Assembly (NCBI GenBank): GCA_964019055.1
Contig: OZ025221.1
Coordinates: forward strand, 6,788,468 to 6,852,467
DNA from: Anthopleura xanthogrammica
Taxonomy: Eukaryota > Cnidaria > Anthozoa > Actiniaria > Actiniidae
DNA: 64,000 nucleotides
Direction: 5' to 3'
Below the pieces are notes generated by a model. That model saw only the letters and a list, made by a program, of their open reading frames with translations. It was not told the origin of the DNA and did not search any database. Below, in pieces: positions 49,401 through 61,746 of this stretch; positions within the stretch are counted from its first letter, which is position 1, and each line of letters starts with the position of its first letter. A program made the position numbers and the translations under genes.

Positions 49401-50980
49401 GAAAAAATTCTGTAATGAGAAATTCTCAAAATTCAATAAAGTTTATTTAAGGACGTTCCCCATTACAGAATTTTCTTATTTTTTCTTAGCACTTACAAAT
49501 TATTAAATAAAAACCACATGCAAAGTTTCAAAAAAAAATACCGTCCAGTTTTTGAGTTATTTTAGTTTAAGTATGAGGTTTTTAGGACAAAATGTTCCTA
49601 TTTCCTAATTTTTTTAATAAAACTGGACCGCAAGTGATGTGAAGGTTCAGCTGCGCGACATGTCACATAAATCAGTCAAGCAACAGACAATTTTTCACTA
49701 CAAAAAATACTGCTGTGCTAATTCATACATCTCATAAGTCATAACTTAGGATATAAGTTTGTTTAGCTTTAAATTATTCAAGAATAAACGAACAGTAATT
49801 TACAGATGCACGACTTCAATGCAGACACTCCACGGAACAGTTTTATGAAAGAAATGAATAACCTATACAAAATTGAGCTACACAAAAATGAGCAACAAAA
49901 AATTCTAAACTGGAGTATTTAATACCGGTCAAATTCCATTTCTGCTGCCTTTATGGGGGTGGGGGGCGACAACAAACACTTTCTTATCTGAAATCAAGAT
50001 TGACCTACTGAGTAACCTCACTGGTTTTTTTTTTTTTTTTGCATCCAACGGAAAACAGCTTATGATCACAAGCCTCTGCGTGTAGTCACAGTCGTAATAG
50101 ATTAATTAATCCATAAGGGCATAATGTTTTTGCTTTTCAGAACACTTTAATCCGCTATTTTTCTTTGATGTACCGCGGCCGTACATACTGAATACCGAAC
50201 GAATATTTACAGCCCGATTGGCGTATTACCACAAGAAAATCCCCAGCTTTGAAATCATAGATCTTTCTCAACATCAGGAAAAGAATTTGAAAATTTAATT
50301 CAAATAACCCGAATCGCCTTCATCCTTCATCACTTTGTTTTGGCTTCAGTTGCACCTTTAGGCAACAAAATTACTTCGACTCCTTGGATATCGAGAAATT
50401 AATTTTATTCGAATTTCTTCCAATTTAATGTGGTTTTTTTACTGCACTTCATATAGTTTAAGCCTGGTTCACACTAGCGTGGTAATCGTAATTGTAAGCA
50501 ACATACGCAGTCTCAGTATCACATTTATCACTTAGGTGTGAAAAACGACCAGCACTTTGTAACCTAGACGCCATGATGCGCAAAATATGCTGGGGGGAAA
50601 AACGGTAGTAATTAATGTTGTGACATCATTTTCTTTGGGTACTAAAAGAAATGACTTTTTAATGAATGACAATTCATTTTTTATTTTAACCATTTCAATT
50701 TCACTGACTAATACGCCGGCATAAGACAAACATTTGCTAATTCTCCGCAGCATGTCAAATAGTTTGACATCCATTTAAAGCCAGCTTGTATTGACCAACT
50801 GAACCGAAAAGAAAAACTCTTCGCATAATGTGATTAATAAATGATTAATTAGCATAGACTAGGGTTTTAAAGGGATGGGATTGAATAGCAAATCAGAGAT
50901 TGGGTTACGTTGAGCTTCGATGAAGGAAAGGAACATTAAGGACGGATCTAGTTAAGGAGCTGTGAGATTAGATTGAAACG
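46493..50980. other. Gene-free interval upstream of GPCR 2 and before the minisatellite
   Basis: About 4.5 kb with no supported gene. The longest frame (48908-49297, minus, 129 codons) has no recognisable domain. It contains a large inverted repeat at 47791-48180. The first few hundred bases are the 5' flank of GPCR 2. Confidence 0.55.
47791..48180. repeat. Inverted repeat with about 140-bp arms
   Basis: GAACTTTGTGTTTCATC...TTTTTGACATTTATTTAT at the left is inverted at the right, ending GATGAAACACAAAGTT. Inner arms share CATCAAGAGTTCC. The spacer is about 110 bp. Confidence 0.75.
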
Positions 50981-53812
50981 GAAATTCAAGTAAAAAGGAA
51001 AGCAAAGAAGTTTAAAATCCTAGTTGTTCTTGGACGTTTGGGTGACTAGGAAATTCAAGTAAAAAGGAAAGCAAAGACGTTTAAAATCCTAGTTGTTCTT
51101 GGATGTTTGGGGGACTAGGAAATTCAAGTAAAAAGGAAAGCAAAGACGTTTAAAATCTTAGTTGTTCTTGGATGTTTGGGGGACTAGGAAATTCAAGTAA
51201 AAAGGAAAGCAAAGACGTTTAAAATCTTAGTTCTTCTTGGATGTTTGGGGGACTAGGAAATTCAAGTAAAAAGGAAAGCAAAGACGTTTAAAATCCTAGT
51301 TGTTCTTGGATGTTTGGGGGACTAGGAAATTCAAGTAAAAAGGAAAGCAAAGACGTTTAAAATCCTAGTTGTTCTTGGATGTTTGGGGGACTAGGAAATT
51401 CAAGTAAAAAGGAAAGCAAAGACGTTTAAAATCCTAGTTGTTCTTGGATGTTTGGGGGACTAGGAAATTCAAGTAAAAAGGAAAGCAAAGACGTTTAAAA
51501 TCTTAGTTGTTCTTGGATGTTTGGGGGACTAGGAAATTCAAGTAAAAAGGAAAGCAAAGACGTTTAAAATCCTAGTTGTTCTTGGATGTTTGGGGGACTA
51601 GGAAATTCAAGTAAAAAGGAAAGCAAAGACGTTTAAAATCCTAGTTGTTCTTGGATGTTTGGGGGACTAGGAAATTCAAGTAAAAAGGAAAGCAAAGACG
51701 TTTAAAATCTTAGTTGTTCTTGGATGTTTGGGGGACTAGGAAATTCAAGTAAAAAGGAAAGCAAAGACGTTTAAAATCCTAGTTGTTCTTGGATGTTTTG
51801 GGGACTAGGAAATTCAAGTAAAAAGGAAAGCAAAGACGTTTAAAATCCTAGTTGTTCTTGGATGTTTTGGGGACTAGGAAATTTAAGTAAAAAGGAAAGC
51901 AAAGACGTTTAAAATCCTAGTTGTTCTTGGATGTTTTGGGGACTAGGAAATTCAAGTAAAAAGGAAAGCAAAGACGTTTAAAATCCTAGTTGTTCTTGGA
52001 TGTTTTGGGGACTAGGAAATTCAAGTAAAAAGGAAAGCAAAGACGTTTAAAATCCTAGTTGTTCTTGGATGTTTGGGGGACTAGGAAATTCAAGTAAAAA
52101 GGAAAGCAAAGACGTTTAAAATCTTAGTTGTTCTTGGATGTTTGGGGGACTAGGAAATTCAAGTAAAAAGGAAAGCAAAGACGTTTAAAATCCTAGTTGT
52201 TCTTGGATGTTTTGGGGACTAGGAAATTCAAGTAAAAAGGAAAGCAAAGACGTTTAAAATCCTAGTTGTTCTTGGATGTTTGGGGGACTAGGAAATTCAA
52301 GTAAAAAGGAAAGCAAAGACGTTTAAAATCCTAGTTGTTCTTGGATGTTTGGGGGACTAGGAAATTCAAGTAAAAAGGAAAGCAAAGACGTTTAAAATCC
52401 TAGTTGTTCTTGGATGTTTGGGGGACTAGGAAATTCAAGTAAAAAGGAAAGCAAAGACGTTTAAAATCCTAGTTGTTCTTGGATGTTTGGGGGACTAGGA
52501 AATTCAAGTAAAAAGGAAAGCAAAGACGTTTAAAATCTTAGTTGTTCTTGGATGTTTGGGGGACTAGGAAATTCAAGTAAAAAGGAAAGCAAAGACGTTT
52601 AAAATCCTAGTTGTTCTTGGATGTTTGGGGGACTAGGAAATTCAAGTAAAAAGGAAAGCAAAGACGTTTAAAATCCTAGTTGTTCTTGGATGTTTGGGGG
52701 ACTAGGAAATTCAAGTAAAAAGGAAAGCAAAGACGTTTAAAATCCTAGTTGTTCTTGGATGTTTGGGGGACTAGGAAATTCAAGTAAAAAGGAAAGCAAA
52801 GACGTTTAAAATCTTAGTTGTTCTTGGATGTTTGGGGACTAGGAAATTCAAGTAAAAAGGAAAGCAAAGAAGTTTAAAATCCTAGTTGTTCTTGGATGTT
52901 TGGGGGACTAGGAAATTCAAGTAAAAAGGAAAGCAAAGACGTTTAAAATCTTAGTTGTTCTTGGATGTTTGGGGGACTAGGAAATTTAAGTAAAAAGGAA
53001 AGCAAAGACGTTTAAAATCTTAGTTGTTCTTGGATGTTTGGGGGACTAGGAAATTCAAGTAAAAAGGAAAGCAAAGAAGTTTAAAATCCTAGTTGTTCTT
53101 GGATGTTTGGGGGACTAGGAAATTCAAGTAAAAAGGAAAGCAAAGACGTTTAAAATCTTAGTTGTTCTTGGATGTTTGGGGGACTAGGAAATTTAAGTAA
53201 AAAGGAAAGCAAAGACGTTTAAAATCCTAGTTGTTCTTGGATGTTTGGGGGACTAGGAAATTCAAGTAAAAAGGAAAGCAAAGACGTTTAAAATCCTAGT
53301 TGTTCTTGGATGTTTGGGGGACTAGGAAATTCAAGTAAAAAGGAAAGCAAAGACGTTTAAAATCCTAGTTGTTCTTGGATGTTTGGGGGACTAGGAAATT
53401 CAAGTAAAAAGGAAAGCAAAGACGTTTAAAATCTTAGTTGTTCTTGGATGTTTGGGGGACTAGGAAATTTAAGTAAAAAGGAAAGCAAAGACGTTTAAAA
53501 TCCTAGTTGTTCTTGGATGTTTGGGGGACTAGGAAATTCAAGTAAAAAGGAAAGCAAAGACGTTTAAAATCCTAGTTCTTCTTGGATGTTTGGGGGACTA
53601 GGAAATTCAAGTAAAAAGGAAAGCAAAGACGTTTAAAATCCTAGTTGTTCTTGGATGTTTGGGTGACTAGGAAATTCAAGTAAAAAGGAAAGCAAAGACG
53701 TTTAAAATACTAGTTGTTCTTGGATGTTTGGGGGACTAGGAAATTCAAGTAAAAAGGAAAGCAAAGACGTTTAAAATCCTAGTTCTTCTTGGATGTTTGG
53801 GGGAATAGGAAA
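50981..53812. repeat. 69-bp minisatellite, about 41 copies
   Basis: The unit begins GAAATTCAAGTAAAAAGGAA and ends GTTCTTGGATGTTTGGGGGACTAG. Copies differ by only a few recurring variants: ATCCTAG/ATCTTAG, TTTGGGGGA/TTTTGGGGA, AAGACG/AAGAAG and TTCAAG/TTTAAG. Although 69 is a multiple of three, all six frames contain stops in each unit, so it is non-coding. It ends about 185 bp upstream of the GPCR 3 start codon. Confidence 0.97.
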
Positions 53813-53996
53813 AAAAGAAATAGAAAATAGAAAAGGGGTGCACGGAAAAGAAGACTTGAGACAGTGACGAGTGCGACAGCAAAATAGAAACCACAAGGAA
53901 CAAGAAGAAACAAGCAAGAAACACACCACAAACGTGGAAAGAAAGGGCGGAAAAATAACACTTAGCAGCAAAGACGACAAGAACGTGAACCAGTGC

Positions 53997-55124
53997 ATGA
54001 ACAGGATGTCAATAAATTACACCATTTCTGCTTTAAATGCGACGATAACACCTTTTTCTTCTATGACCGAAAATGCTTCTTTTCGGAATATCTCACTGAA
54101 AATTGCTTCTCTCATCTTTCTATTTATTGTTTCTCTGGCTGGTAACATTCTCATCATATGGGTAATCTGCAAAGACAAACGATTAAGAACAAATACAAAT
54201 ATCTTGGTAGCCAACATGGCGGTCAGTGACCTTCTTTTTCCTTTAGTATCAGTGCCTTCTAACGTTACTACTATTATTTTCAACCATAGGTGGTTCATTG
54301 GTGGTGACTTAGGAGTTGCACTTTGTAAAATTGTGCATTTTGTAGGTGAGATTTCATTTCTGATCTCTATCTACAGCTGCATCTTCATCGCTCTCGATCG
54401 GTATTACGCCGTGGCTCAGCCATTCAAAGGCGGCTTTAGCAGGTCAAGACTCAAGTACATCCTCCCTGGGATCTGGATTTTTTCAGGGATCGTAACCTCA
54501 CCATATCTACGAATTTCCCGCCTTAAGAAAAACAACAATGATTCATTTTCCTGCGTTCTTGATTGGTCTCAGGATGGCATACCCAGGGGACATCAAATTC
54601 ATTCCATCTCTGTAACAATCCTTGCGAACGGTTTACCAATCCCAATCATTATCATCCTGTACTCACTTATTTTTTATAAACTTCGCAAGCAAAAACTTCT
54701 AGGAGAACAACCCACAGATTTCTTCAGGAAAGTGAGGGAGAGGCAGAACAAAAAGGTTTTAATGATGTCTGTTACCATCGTAAGCTTTTTGTTTTTTAGT
54801 CGGTTGTCATTTGATCTTTATTATTTCTTAGAAATTTCAGGACAACTCAAATCCCTTTCTGTCTTCATTATAAGTGATATCAACTTTGCCGCGTTTTATG
54901 TCTTACACTTGAGTTTTGCATACAACTTTTTTGTTTATCTCGCCTTCAATGATAGTTATCGTGAAAACTTTTCAGCTATTCTTTCCAAATGTTGTTGTAG
55001 TTGCTTAGCATTTTACAGACGTAGGATAACTGATATATATCAGGTGAACCAAGCTGGATTACAGAATCAGAATCAGAATCAGAATCAATTTTTAGCTCTT
55101 CAAATTCGTGCAGGCGCAGATTGA
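53997..55124 (+). CDS. Class A GPCR, intronless, with non-canonical TM6/TM7 motifs
   Basis: 375 residues from the first in-frame ATG (53997; a second Met three codons later is equally possible). The N-terminus has several N-glycosylation sites (NYT, NAT, NAS, NIS). Landmarks: Gly49-Asn50 in TM1, Asp78 in TM2, Cys110 before TM3, DRY 134-136, Trp160 in TM4, a Cys in loop 2 (FSCVLDW) and Pro214 in TM5. TM6 lacks the usual proline (FLFFSRLSF), and NPxxY is replaced by NFFVY (310-314). The tail carries a Gln-Asn run (QNQNQNQNQ) from a short hexamer repeat. It resembles peptide-receptor-like cnidarian GPCRs; ligand unknown. It converges with GPCR 4. Confidence 0.88.
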   Translation: MNRMSINYTISALNATITPFSSMTENASFRNISLKIASLIFLFIVSLAGNILIIWVICKDKRLRTNTNILVANMAVSDLLFPLVSVPSNVTTIIFNHRWFIGGDLGVALCKIVHFVGEISFLISIYSCIFIALDRYYAVAQPFKGGFSRSRLKYILPGIWIFSGIVTSPYLRISRLKKNNNDSFSCVLDWSQDGIPRGHQIHSISVTILANGLPIPIIIILYSLIFYKLRKQKLLGEQPTDFFRKVRERQNKKVLMMSVTIVSFLFFSRLSFDLYYFLEISGQLKSLSVFIISDINFAAFYVLHLSFAYNFFVYLAFNDSYRENFSAILSKCCCSCLAFYRRRITDIYQVNQAGLQNQNQNQNQFLALQIRAGAD

Positions 55125-55628
55125 AATTTTTGGATCCGCGCCGCTCACCTGATCCACTGTTTAATCATTTGAAACTTCTAGACTTTTTCTTGAGTATTAT
55201 GTGTTTCTGCTGTTAACAGCTGTAGCATGGAAGGTGGTCTGGAGCAGAAAAGCCAAAATCAAAAAGAACAAGGGCCTCTCGCCTATACATCTCCTTTCAC
55301 TCCGACAACCGTTTTTGGAATAGATACATACATATATATACAACTATTGCAGAAAAGCTTGGTGAAGATTTTGTTGCATGTTGCATACCAAGCCCAAAAT
55401 GCACTATGGGCGATGTGAATTCAATAAGTGAAACGCCACAGCAACGTGGAATTTTTCCAGACTTTGTCTGCAAGGTTTTCTGACATAATTTCTTCTCTGA
55501 TGACATTATTTACACATAAATATATAATACATTTCAAGTTTGGTAAGCAACATCACCAACCTTTTTTGAAATAGCTGTTATATAACCTTACGTCTGGTAT
55601 GAAATATTAGTGGCAGTTCTTTCATACA
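55125..55628. other. Interval between convergent GPCRs 3 and 4
   Basis: No coding sequence. It contains the second copy of dispersed repeat D2 (55367-55580), which lies just downstream of the GPCR 4 stop. Confidence 0.6.
55367..55580 (+). repeat. Dispersed repeat D2, copy 2
   Basis: Matches 15952-16184 in order and orientation, with many substitutions and small indels, so it is an old copy. Confidence 0.7.
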
Positions 55629-56579
55629 TCAGGTTTTCAGTTTTAATAACCTGAGCGCTTGATTCCTGATCTCTTTGATTCTCCAGCAGTAGATGAATGG
55701 ATTTAAAGCCCCATTTAACAACGCGATGGTCTCTGTTATCGTGAACCAGAAGCGTATTGGAATAGTGTGTTTTCGAACGATACTGTAGACCAAAAGATTC
55801 GCCCAAATCGGAATAAAACAAATAAGGAAGGTACCTGTGATATAGAACGTAGTTTTAACGGATTTTTTGTATACTGGCATGTTGAAGCTCTGCTGTACGG
55901 AATGTTGTTGTATTTGTATCTGAACTGAATGTCGGTGAAGAACCCGATAAATTTTTATCAGAAAGAAAACGTTCAGAACAAACGAGAAAAGGAATAACAT
56001 CATAGCAACTGAGAGAACCACAGTATTTTGGTACAAATAAAATCGTAGAATACAAACGATTACACTAGACACCCAAATGAAGGCCATGAGCTGGCCACAT
56101 CGTTTGGCCGTAACAAGTTCTTGGTATCGCAAATGCATCTGAACAGCAAGGAATCGGTCGCCGGTCACAGCTGTAAGGGAAACGAATGTAATCGTAGCAA
56201 AAGCTGATGAAACAGTTGTTACAATTGTTCCCGAGGTGCAATAGAGGTCCACATCACGGGTATATTCGCCATACTTGTACACTGTGTATGAAGACTGAGT
56301 AAGAACAGCTCCTCCTAAATCAGATATAGCTAAGCCAAGGATGAGGATATTGGCAGGTGTCTGTAGTGATGGAGTCCGGGTAATGGTGTAGATAACGGTG
56401 AAGTTGCTGACGATAGCCAAACAAGCTGTAACAATATGAAACACTATGATCCCTAACAGCACACTGTCATAGAGAAGATTCCGAGGAACATTTAGAAAGT
56501 AAATTTCCAGCGGTGGACACTCTGGCTTCGAGTTGATCAAACTTTGATTAAAACTCGTGTTTAAATTTGTGTAGTTCAT
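55629..56579 (-). CDS. Class A GPCR of melanocortin/adenosine-like (MECA) type
   Basis: 316 residues, intronless, ATG at 56579. Landmarks: Asn59 in TM1 (SNF), Asp87 in TM2, Cys114 before TM3, DRF 141-143 in place of DRY, Trp169 in TM4, CFIP 254-257 in TM6 and NPFIY 293-297 in TM7, followed by CWRIKEIR. Extracellular loop 2 is very short and has no cysteine, and TM5 lacks the usual proline. These features fit the MECA subgroup (melanocortin, adenosine, cannabinoid and related receptors), which is expanded in cnidarians. N-terminal N-glycosylation sites are present. The ligand is not inferable. Confidence 0.88.
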   Translation of the reverse strand: MNYTNLNTSFNQSLINSKPECPPLEIYFLNVPRNLLYDSVLLGIIVFHIVTACLAIVSNFTVIYTITRTPSLQTPANILILGLAISDLGGAVLTQSSYTVYKYGEYTRDVDLYCTSGTIVTTVSSAFATITFVSLTAVTGDRFLAVQMHLRYQELVTAKRCGQLMAFIWVSSVIVCILRFYLYQNTVVLSVAMMLFLFSFVLNVFFLIKIYRVLHRHSVQIQIQQHSVQQSFNMPVYKKSVKTTFYITGTFLICFIPIWANLLVYSIVRKHTIPIRFWFTITETIALLNGALNPFIYCWRIKEIRNQALRLLKLKT

Positions 56580-59500
56580 TATTTCAATTCAGCAAGAAAT
56601 ACAGCCCCTTCTGCATGGAGTACTAGAATGGACTGGACTATGTTCTGCTGGTGACGGCGAGAAAATGATGGAGAAAAAAACAGGCCTTCAAGTGAATGGA
56701 TCCTTTCATAGGCCTTCACTTGTCAAACAGTGCACTAAAAAATCAGACAGCTATTTTAAATATAATGAAAGACTGATGATGGCACACCTGGTTGCACTCG
56801 ATAATACCAAGTTCATAATAGAAAATAGCGAAATTAATATTGAAACATTCATTGTCTCATTCAACCAAATATTGCTAAATTAACTTTTTTCATCAAAAAA
56901 ATATTTTGGTTCGAATGATATATACTTTTCTCAGTAATTATTTTTTTCACTAGAATAACAAAGAGTAGGATTGGAAAAATGAATATCGACATCATAGGTA
57001 ATATTTTCACTGTGTTGATATGGACCAGTCAGTTTCTTTCAAGTAATGGCTGCATGATTAAAAAAAGAAATTAAAAAAAGAAATTTTTAAGTACTTTATT
57101 TTGTAGAACTGAATAGATGTAAAATTAGTTTTCAGCAGTTGGTGGTAAAAGTTTAATTCTCTACTTTTAGAAAAACAAAATCAATCGTAAAATATATTAA
57201 TAATCAATCAGTCAAAACTGTAAAGAGATGATAACTAGCGGTAAGCTAGTGTGGGCTGCGTCGGTGTTTCTAATGAAACAGTTGTGATAAAAAGATAAAT
57301 TTTACACCGTAAAAAATAAGAAAGATCACTTACAAAACTGTAAATTAGAAGACAAGCGAGTAGCCTAGGAACTAGTCCTTTGAGGTGTGAAGACCGCTGA
57401 AATAAAGGACAAGAGGAATGGTTTGCTTATATACTGCAGGGCTCGCGGAGCAAGTTTAAAAGTGGTGAGGCTATGAACCATTTTTGAAGAGTAATGATGA
57501 TTTTTAAATTTAAATTTCCTTAAAAAAATGTTACATGTGGACAAAAAATTGGCGAGACTATAGCTATAGCCCCAACAGTCCCTCCCCCTACGCAGGTCAT
57601 GTACCTTAGACTACCACCTCTGGGTTTGACTGAAACATGCGGGGTCACTGGAATAAGCGCAAAAAAATTCAGTGGGATTGAAATAATCAAGATCGAAAAT
57701 TAGAAATAGATATTAATTTAGTTTACGTCGATCAGGCAGAGGCTCATGAGTAAGGCGTTCGACGCCGCCATGGATTGAAGCATTTTAAGAGATATTGATG
57801 GTTACCGCGGAGGAGGGGGACCCAAGAAATACGTAACCTACTGAGCTCAAGGCACATAATCTAAAAAAAATTAACAAACAGCTGCAATGACTGACAGAGG
57901 AATTAAAGATGTGAACACTTGAAATGGTTTTGTAATCGATGAAACGTAAGTTAAGATAAAGTAACCTTGAGAAGTGTCTTTTTGTTCTTCGTGAATTAAC
58001 TGATCGACATCCGCTTCCTAAATGATTAAATGCTACCATCGTTAATTATGGAGATTCCAACTTTCAAGAATCAAAAACCTTTTTTCTTTTGTTCACGATA
58101 TAAGTGTTGTAAGTGTAATAAGTGTAAGTATAGTTAGCTGTTACTTTTATTGTGTTGTCTAGTATTTCGGCTCCGAGTGAAGATAGTGAACATGTTAAGT
58201 AAGCCATGCAGGTGTCCGGTACACGCACAAACTGACCAATCACAGCGCGCTTCGATGCTTAGAAAAGCGGACCTACTTCCCAGTCCCTGCCCAATACAAA
58301 AACGTAACGCGTTTCAACGAAGAATTTAGAGAGAAAAAGTTGAAGTACGTGACGTATAAAAAATAATTAAAGCGAATCTTTGCTATAATCTCTCCATTAA
58401 CGGTCCCCATGTTCTCACATTCTGCGCGATATGTGACTCTTAAAACTGGGGCGAGGACCGGCTCGAATTACAACAACAATCCTTTTCGCGCTTAGATTTT
58501 CGTCCAGCTGTGGATTAGAAAAGCCAGAGTCATCTTATTTTTTCTTATGAAATTCTGATTTTAGAAAAGTGGAGTGTTTTGCAAAGATTGATCGATCTTC
58601 CCCTTTTATATGCATTGATATAAAGTAATGATTTAGTCAACAGACTCGGAGAAGAACAGTAAAACATGCCCCGATCGTCAATCATGGACACGTGGACTCC
58701 AGATTTTATTGATTTCGATGTCATGATTTATGATAACCGTCAAAATAGTGATATCTCCGCTGCCCTTCAAAAAACAGGGTTCCCACTCATCGTGAAAAAA
58801 AAAAAAATTCCCTGACATTTTACACTGACCACACTGTACACTTATTTTACATTTATATAACAATTCGACCACAGGAAGCCCAACTAAGAATTCCGAATTT
58901 ATAACGATTTTGTGAAGGCTGACAGAAATTCCTGACTTTTCACTGACTTTTGGGTAAATTGCAAACATTTGCTACATTTTTTTGGGGTCCAGAGAGACTG
59001 AGGTGCATGGGAACAGGCCACAGGTAGCCCAGTGAACAACTTCCTAATTTATGCGCTAATACGCCTTTGATAATCATCTTAAAGTGCCTAAGACCCTTCC
59101 ACAATTTTTCGTTTTCTGTACAGAAGACGCAAAAATAGCTGATTTATAAGCTCTTTTACAGTTTCCAATTTGGTATATACCAATGTTGGGTTACCTGTGG
59201 ATATAACTGGCTGTAAATAATACCTATGCTGGGCTCCCTGCGGGTGTCAAGCCAAGGAGGAAGTATCTTTTCGACTGCATTATATGCTAGCTGCTTTGAG
59301 TTATTGAACACTTTCTGGTCTTTTTGGGAATTCAACAACTTGGAAATACTCTTTATGATCAAGACGTTTAGATAACATATTTCAAAATACAAGGATTGCT
59401 GTGAATCATTTACGAAACATGGGATTTCAAAGTTAAAAATATTCCTGACATCACAGTCCGAAGATCGGATGGCCGACGTTTGCATGACGTTCTGTTTCGG

Positions 59501-60561
59501 AATCAGTACAGCTCAAATTCATCCGTTGAACTAGAAATATTGGCCTCCAAAAGCGTAAAGAAAGCATCAAAATAACCGTGTGTTATACGGAGACTTGATG
59601 ATAATCGATGGATTAAGCTGGAAAGCCACTGCAGAGTCTTAGAAGTTGGAAGTGGCTTTCCAGTGGCGAAGGTACTCGAGTCAAAATACTGTACAGTGGC
59701 GAACATACTCGAGTGAATACCACAACATTACCACTCATACGGAAACCATTCGTGGTTCTTTTGGAGTCCTAACAAAGTTCAGTTTATCTGATTTCAATTG
59801 GATTCAGTTTTGACTGGTTTTGGAAGTTGGAGTCAGTCCTATCGACAGGTCGCTGAACAATCAAGTATGTGTCTCAAATAGCTTTGAAATTGCAAATCTT
59901 AAATGTCCTCTCATTAAAGGACTAGTTTCATAGTTACGGCTATAATTTTACCATTTTATAATTTATCATTTTTATATGCTATTTTGTATATTGTAGTTAA
60001 ATATTCCACTTCATCAGAACTCAATTCAGTTCACAATTCACAAGGGTCTGGGGTACTCTTCTTGATACGAAAGTGTTGAAGAGTAATCAACTTAGCTCCA
60101 AACATGCCAAAAAGCCTCAAATTAGGTACGTATTCTAGAATATTTTTATAGTTTATAGCATTATCTTTATAGCCTTATTTTTATAGTCAGTTTTCAGGCC
60201 TATTTTCGTCGCGCAGCTACTTACACTAAATAGATTTTCTCCAAACTGGGCAGATAAAAGTAGGTCAATCCATTTTCCAAGAATATGAAGTTTCAAGGAA
60301 ATCGATCGATTTTTGAGCAAACATCAGGACAAAATCTTGAAACACCACTGTTAGAAATCGGCCTATAACGACAAACCTTTCTCAAAAATTAATTTTCAAA
60401 TACACGGTTGAAAGCCTAAATGTTTGAGCTAAATTCAGAAATGTCCGAACATTCACACTTTCTATACATCGGTTCAATGTTCAAACGCAAGCACTCAAGC
60501 AATCTTCAAGGTAGTTTCAAATGCTGGATTATTCAAATTTCAACCTTGGAACCTCAACTGA
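56580..60561. other. Gene-poor interval upstream of GPCR 4
   Basis: About 4 kb without a supported gene. Short frames (72-109 codons) have no recognisable domains. It contains repeat D1 copy 2 (57226-57323) and a GGGCTCCCTGCGG word (59230-59242) that resembles the terminus of the 61747-61944 element family. Confidence 0.55.
57226..57323 (+). repeat. Dispersed repeat D1 with two perfect stem-loops, copy 2
   Basis: 98 bp, differing from 17230-17328 at only a few positions (around TATGG/TTGTG and GTTAAA/GATAAA). Both hairpins are intact. Confidence 0.75.
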
Positions 60562-61230
60562 ATACATACATACATACATACATACATACATACATACATA
60601 CATACATACATACATACATACATACATACATACATACATACATACATACATACATACATACATACATACATACATACATACATACATACATACATACATA
60701 CATACATACATACATACATACATACATACATACATACATACATACATACATACATACATACATACATACATACATACATACATACATACATACATACATA
60801 CATACATACATACATACATACATACATACATACATACATACATACATACATACATACATACATACATACATACATACATACATACATACATACATACATA
60901 CATACATACATACATACATACATACATACATACATACATACATACATACATACATACATACATACATACATACATACATACATACATACATACATACATA
61001 CATACATACATACATACATACATACATACATACATACATACATACATACATACATACATACATACATACATACATACATACATACATACATACATACATA
61101 CATACATACATACATACATACATACATACATACATACATACATACATACATACATACATACATACATACATACATACATACATACATACATACATACATA
61201 CATACATACATACATACATACATACATACA
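60562..61230. repeat. (CATA)n microsatellite, about 167 units
   Basis: An uninterrupted tetranucleotide tract of about 669 bp. Long frames across it (Tyr-Ile-His-Thr or Met-Tyr-Val-Cys repeats) are by-products of the tract. Confidence 0.97.
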
Positions 61231-61360
61231 CATTAGTTACAAGAATACAAATTAACTGAAAAATAAACAATTTAAACGATAATAATAAAAAAATCAAAAT
61301 AATAATAAAAAGTCAAAATAGAAAAGCGCAATAATAATAATAACAATAATATCCATAATA

Positions 61361-61700
61361 TCCATCCATCCATCCATCCATCCATCCATCCATCCATCCA
61401 TCCATCCATCCATCCATCCATCCATCCATCCATCCATCCATCCATCCATCCATCCATCCATCCATCCATCCATCCATCCATCCATCCATCCATCCATCCA
61501 TCCATCCATCCATCCATCCATCCATCCATCCATCCATCCATCCATCCATCCATCCATCCATCCATCCATCCATCCATCCATCCATCCATCCATCCATCCA
61601 TCCATCCATCCATCCATCCATCCATCCATCCATCCATCCATCCATCCATCCATCCATCCATCCATCCATCCATCCAGACATCCATCCATCCATCCATCCA
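61361..61700. repeat. (CATC)n microsatellite, about 85 units
   Basis: Nearly perfect CATC units over about 340 bp with one CCAGACAT interruption near 61676. It is only about 130 bp from the (CATA)n tract. Confidence 0.97.
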
Positions 61701-61746
61701 GAGGAGCAAAACACGTAGCAAACAAATGCATACACAATCAAGTATG

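Noticed and set aside
50981..53812. CRISPR-like appearance of the 69-bp array
   Set aside because: The whole unit is repeated with no unique spacers, and the context is a eukaryotic genome; it is a minisatellite.
53871..53996. N-terminal extension of GPCR 3 to a GTG at 53871
   Set aside because: There is no ATG before 53997, and the extension is Lys/Gln-rich sequence continuous with the degraded end of the minisatellite.
60420..61297. Open frames of 227-279 codons with Tyr-Ile-His-Thr or Met-Tyr-Val-Cys repeats
   Set aside because: They are direct translations of the (CATA)n tract, with no non-repeat domain or splice context.
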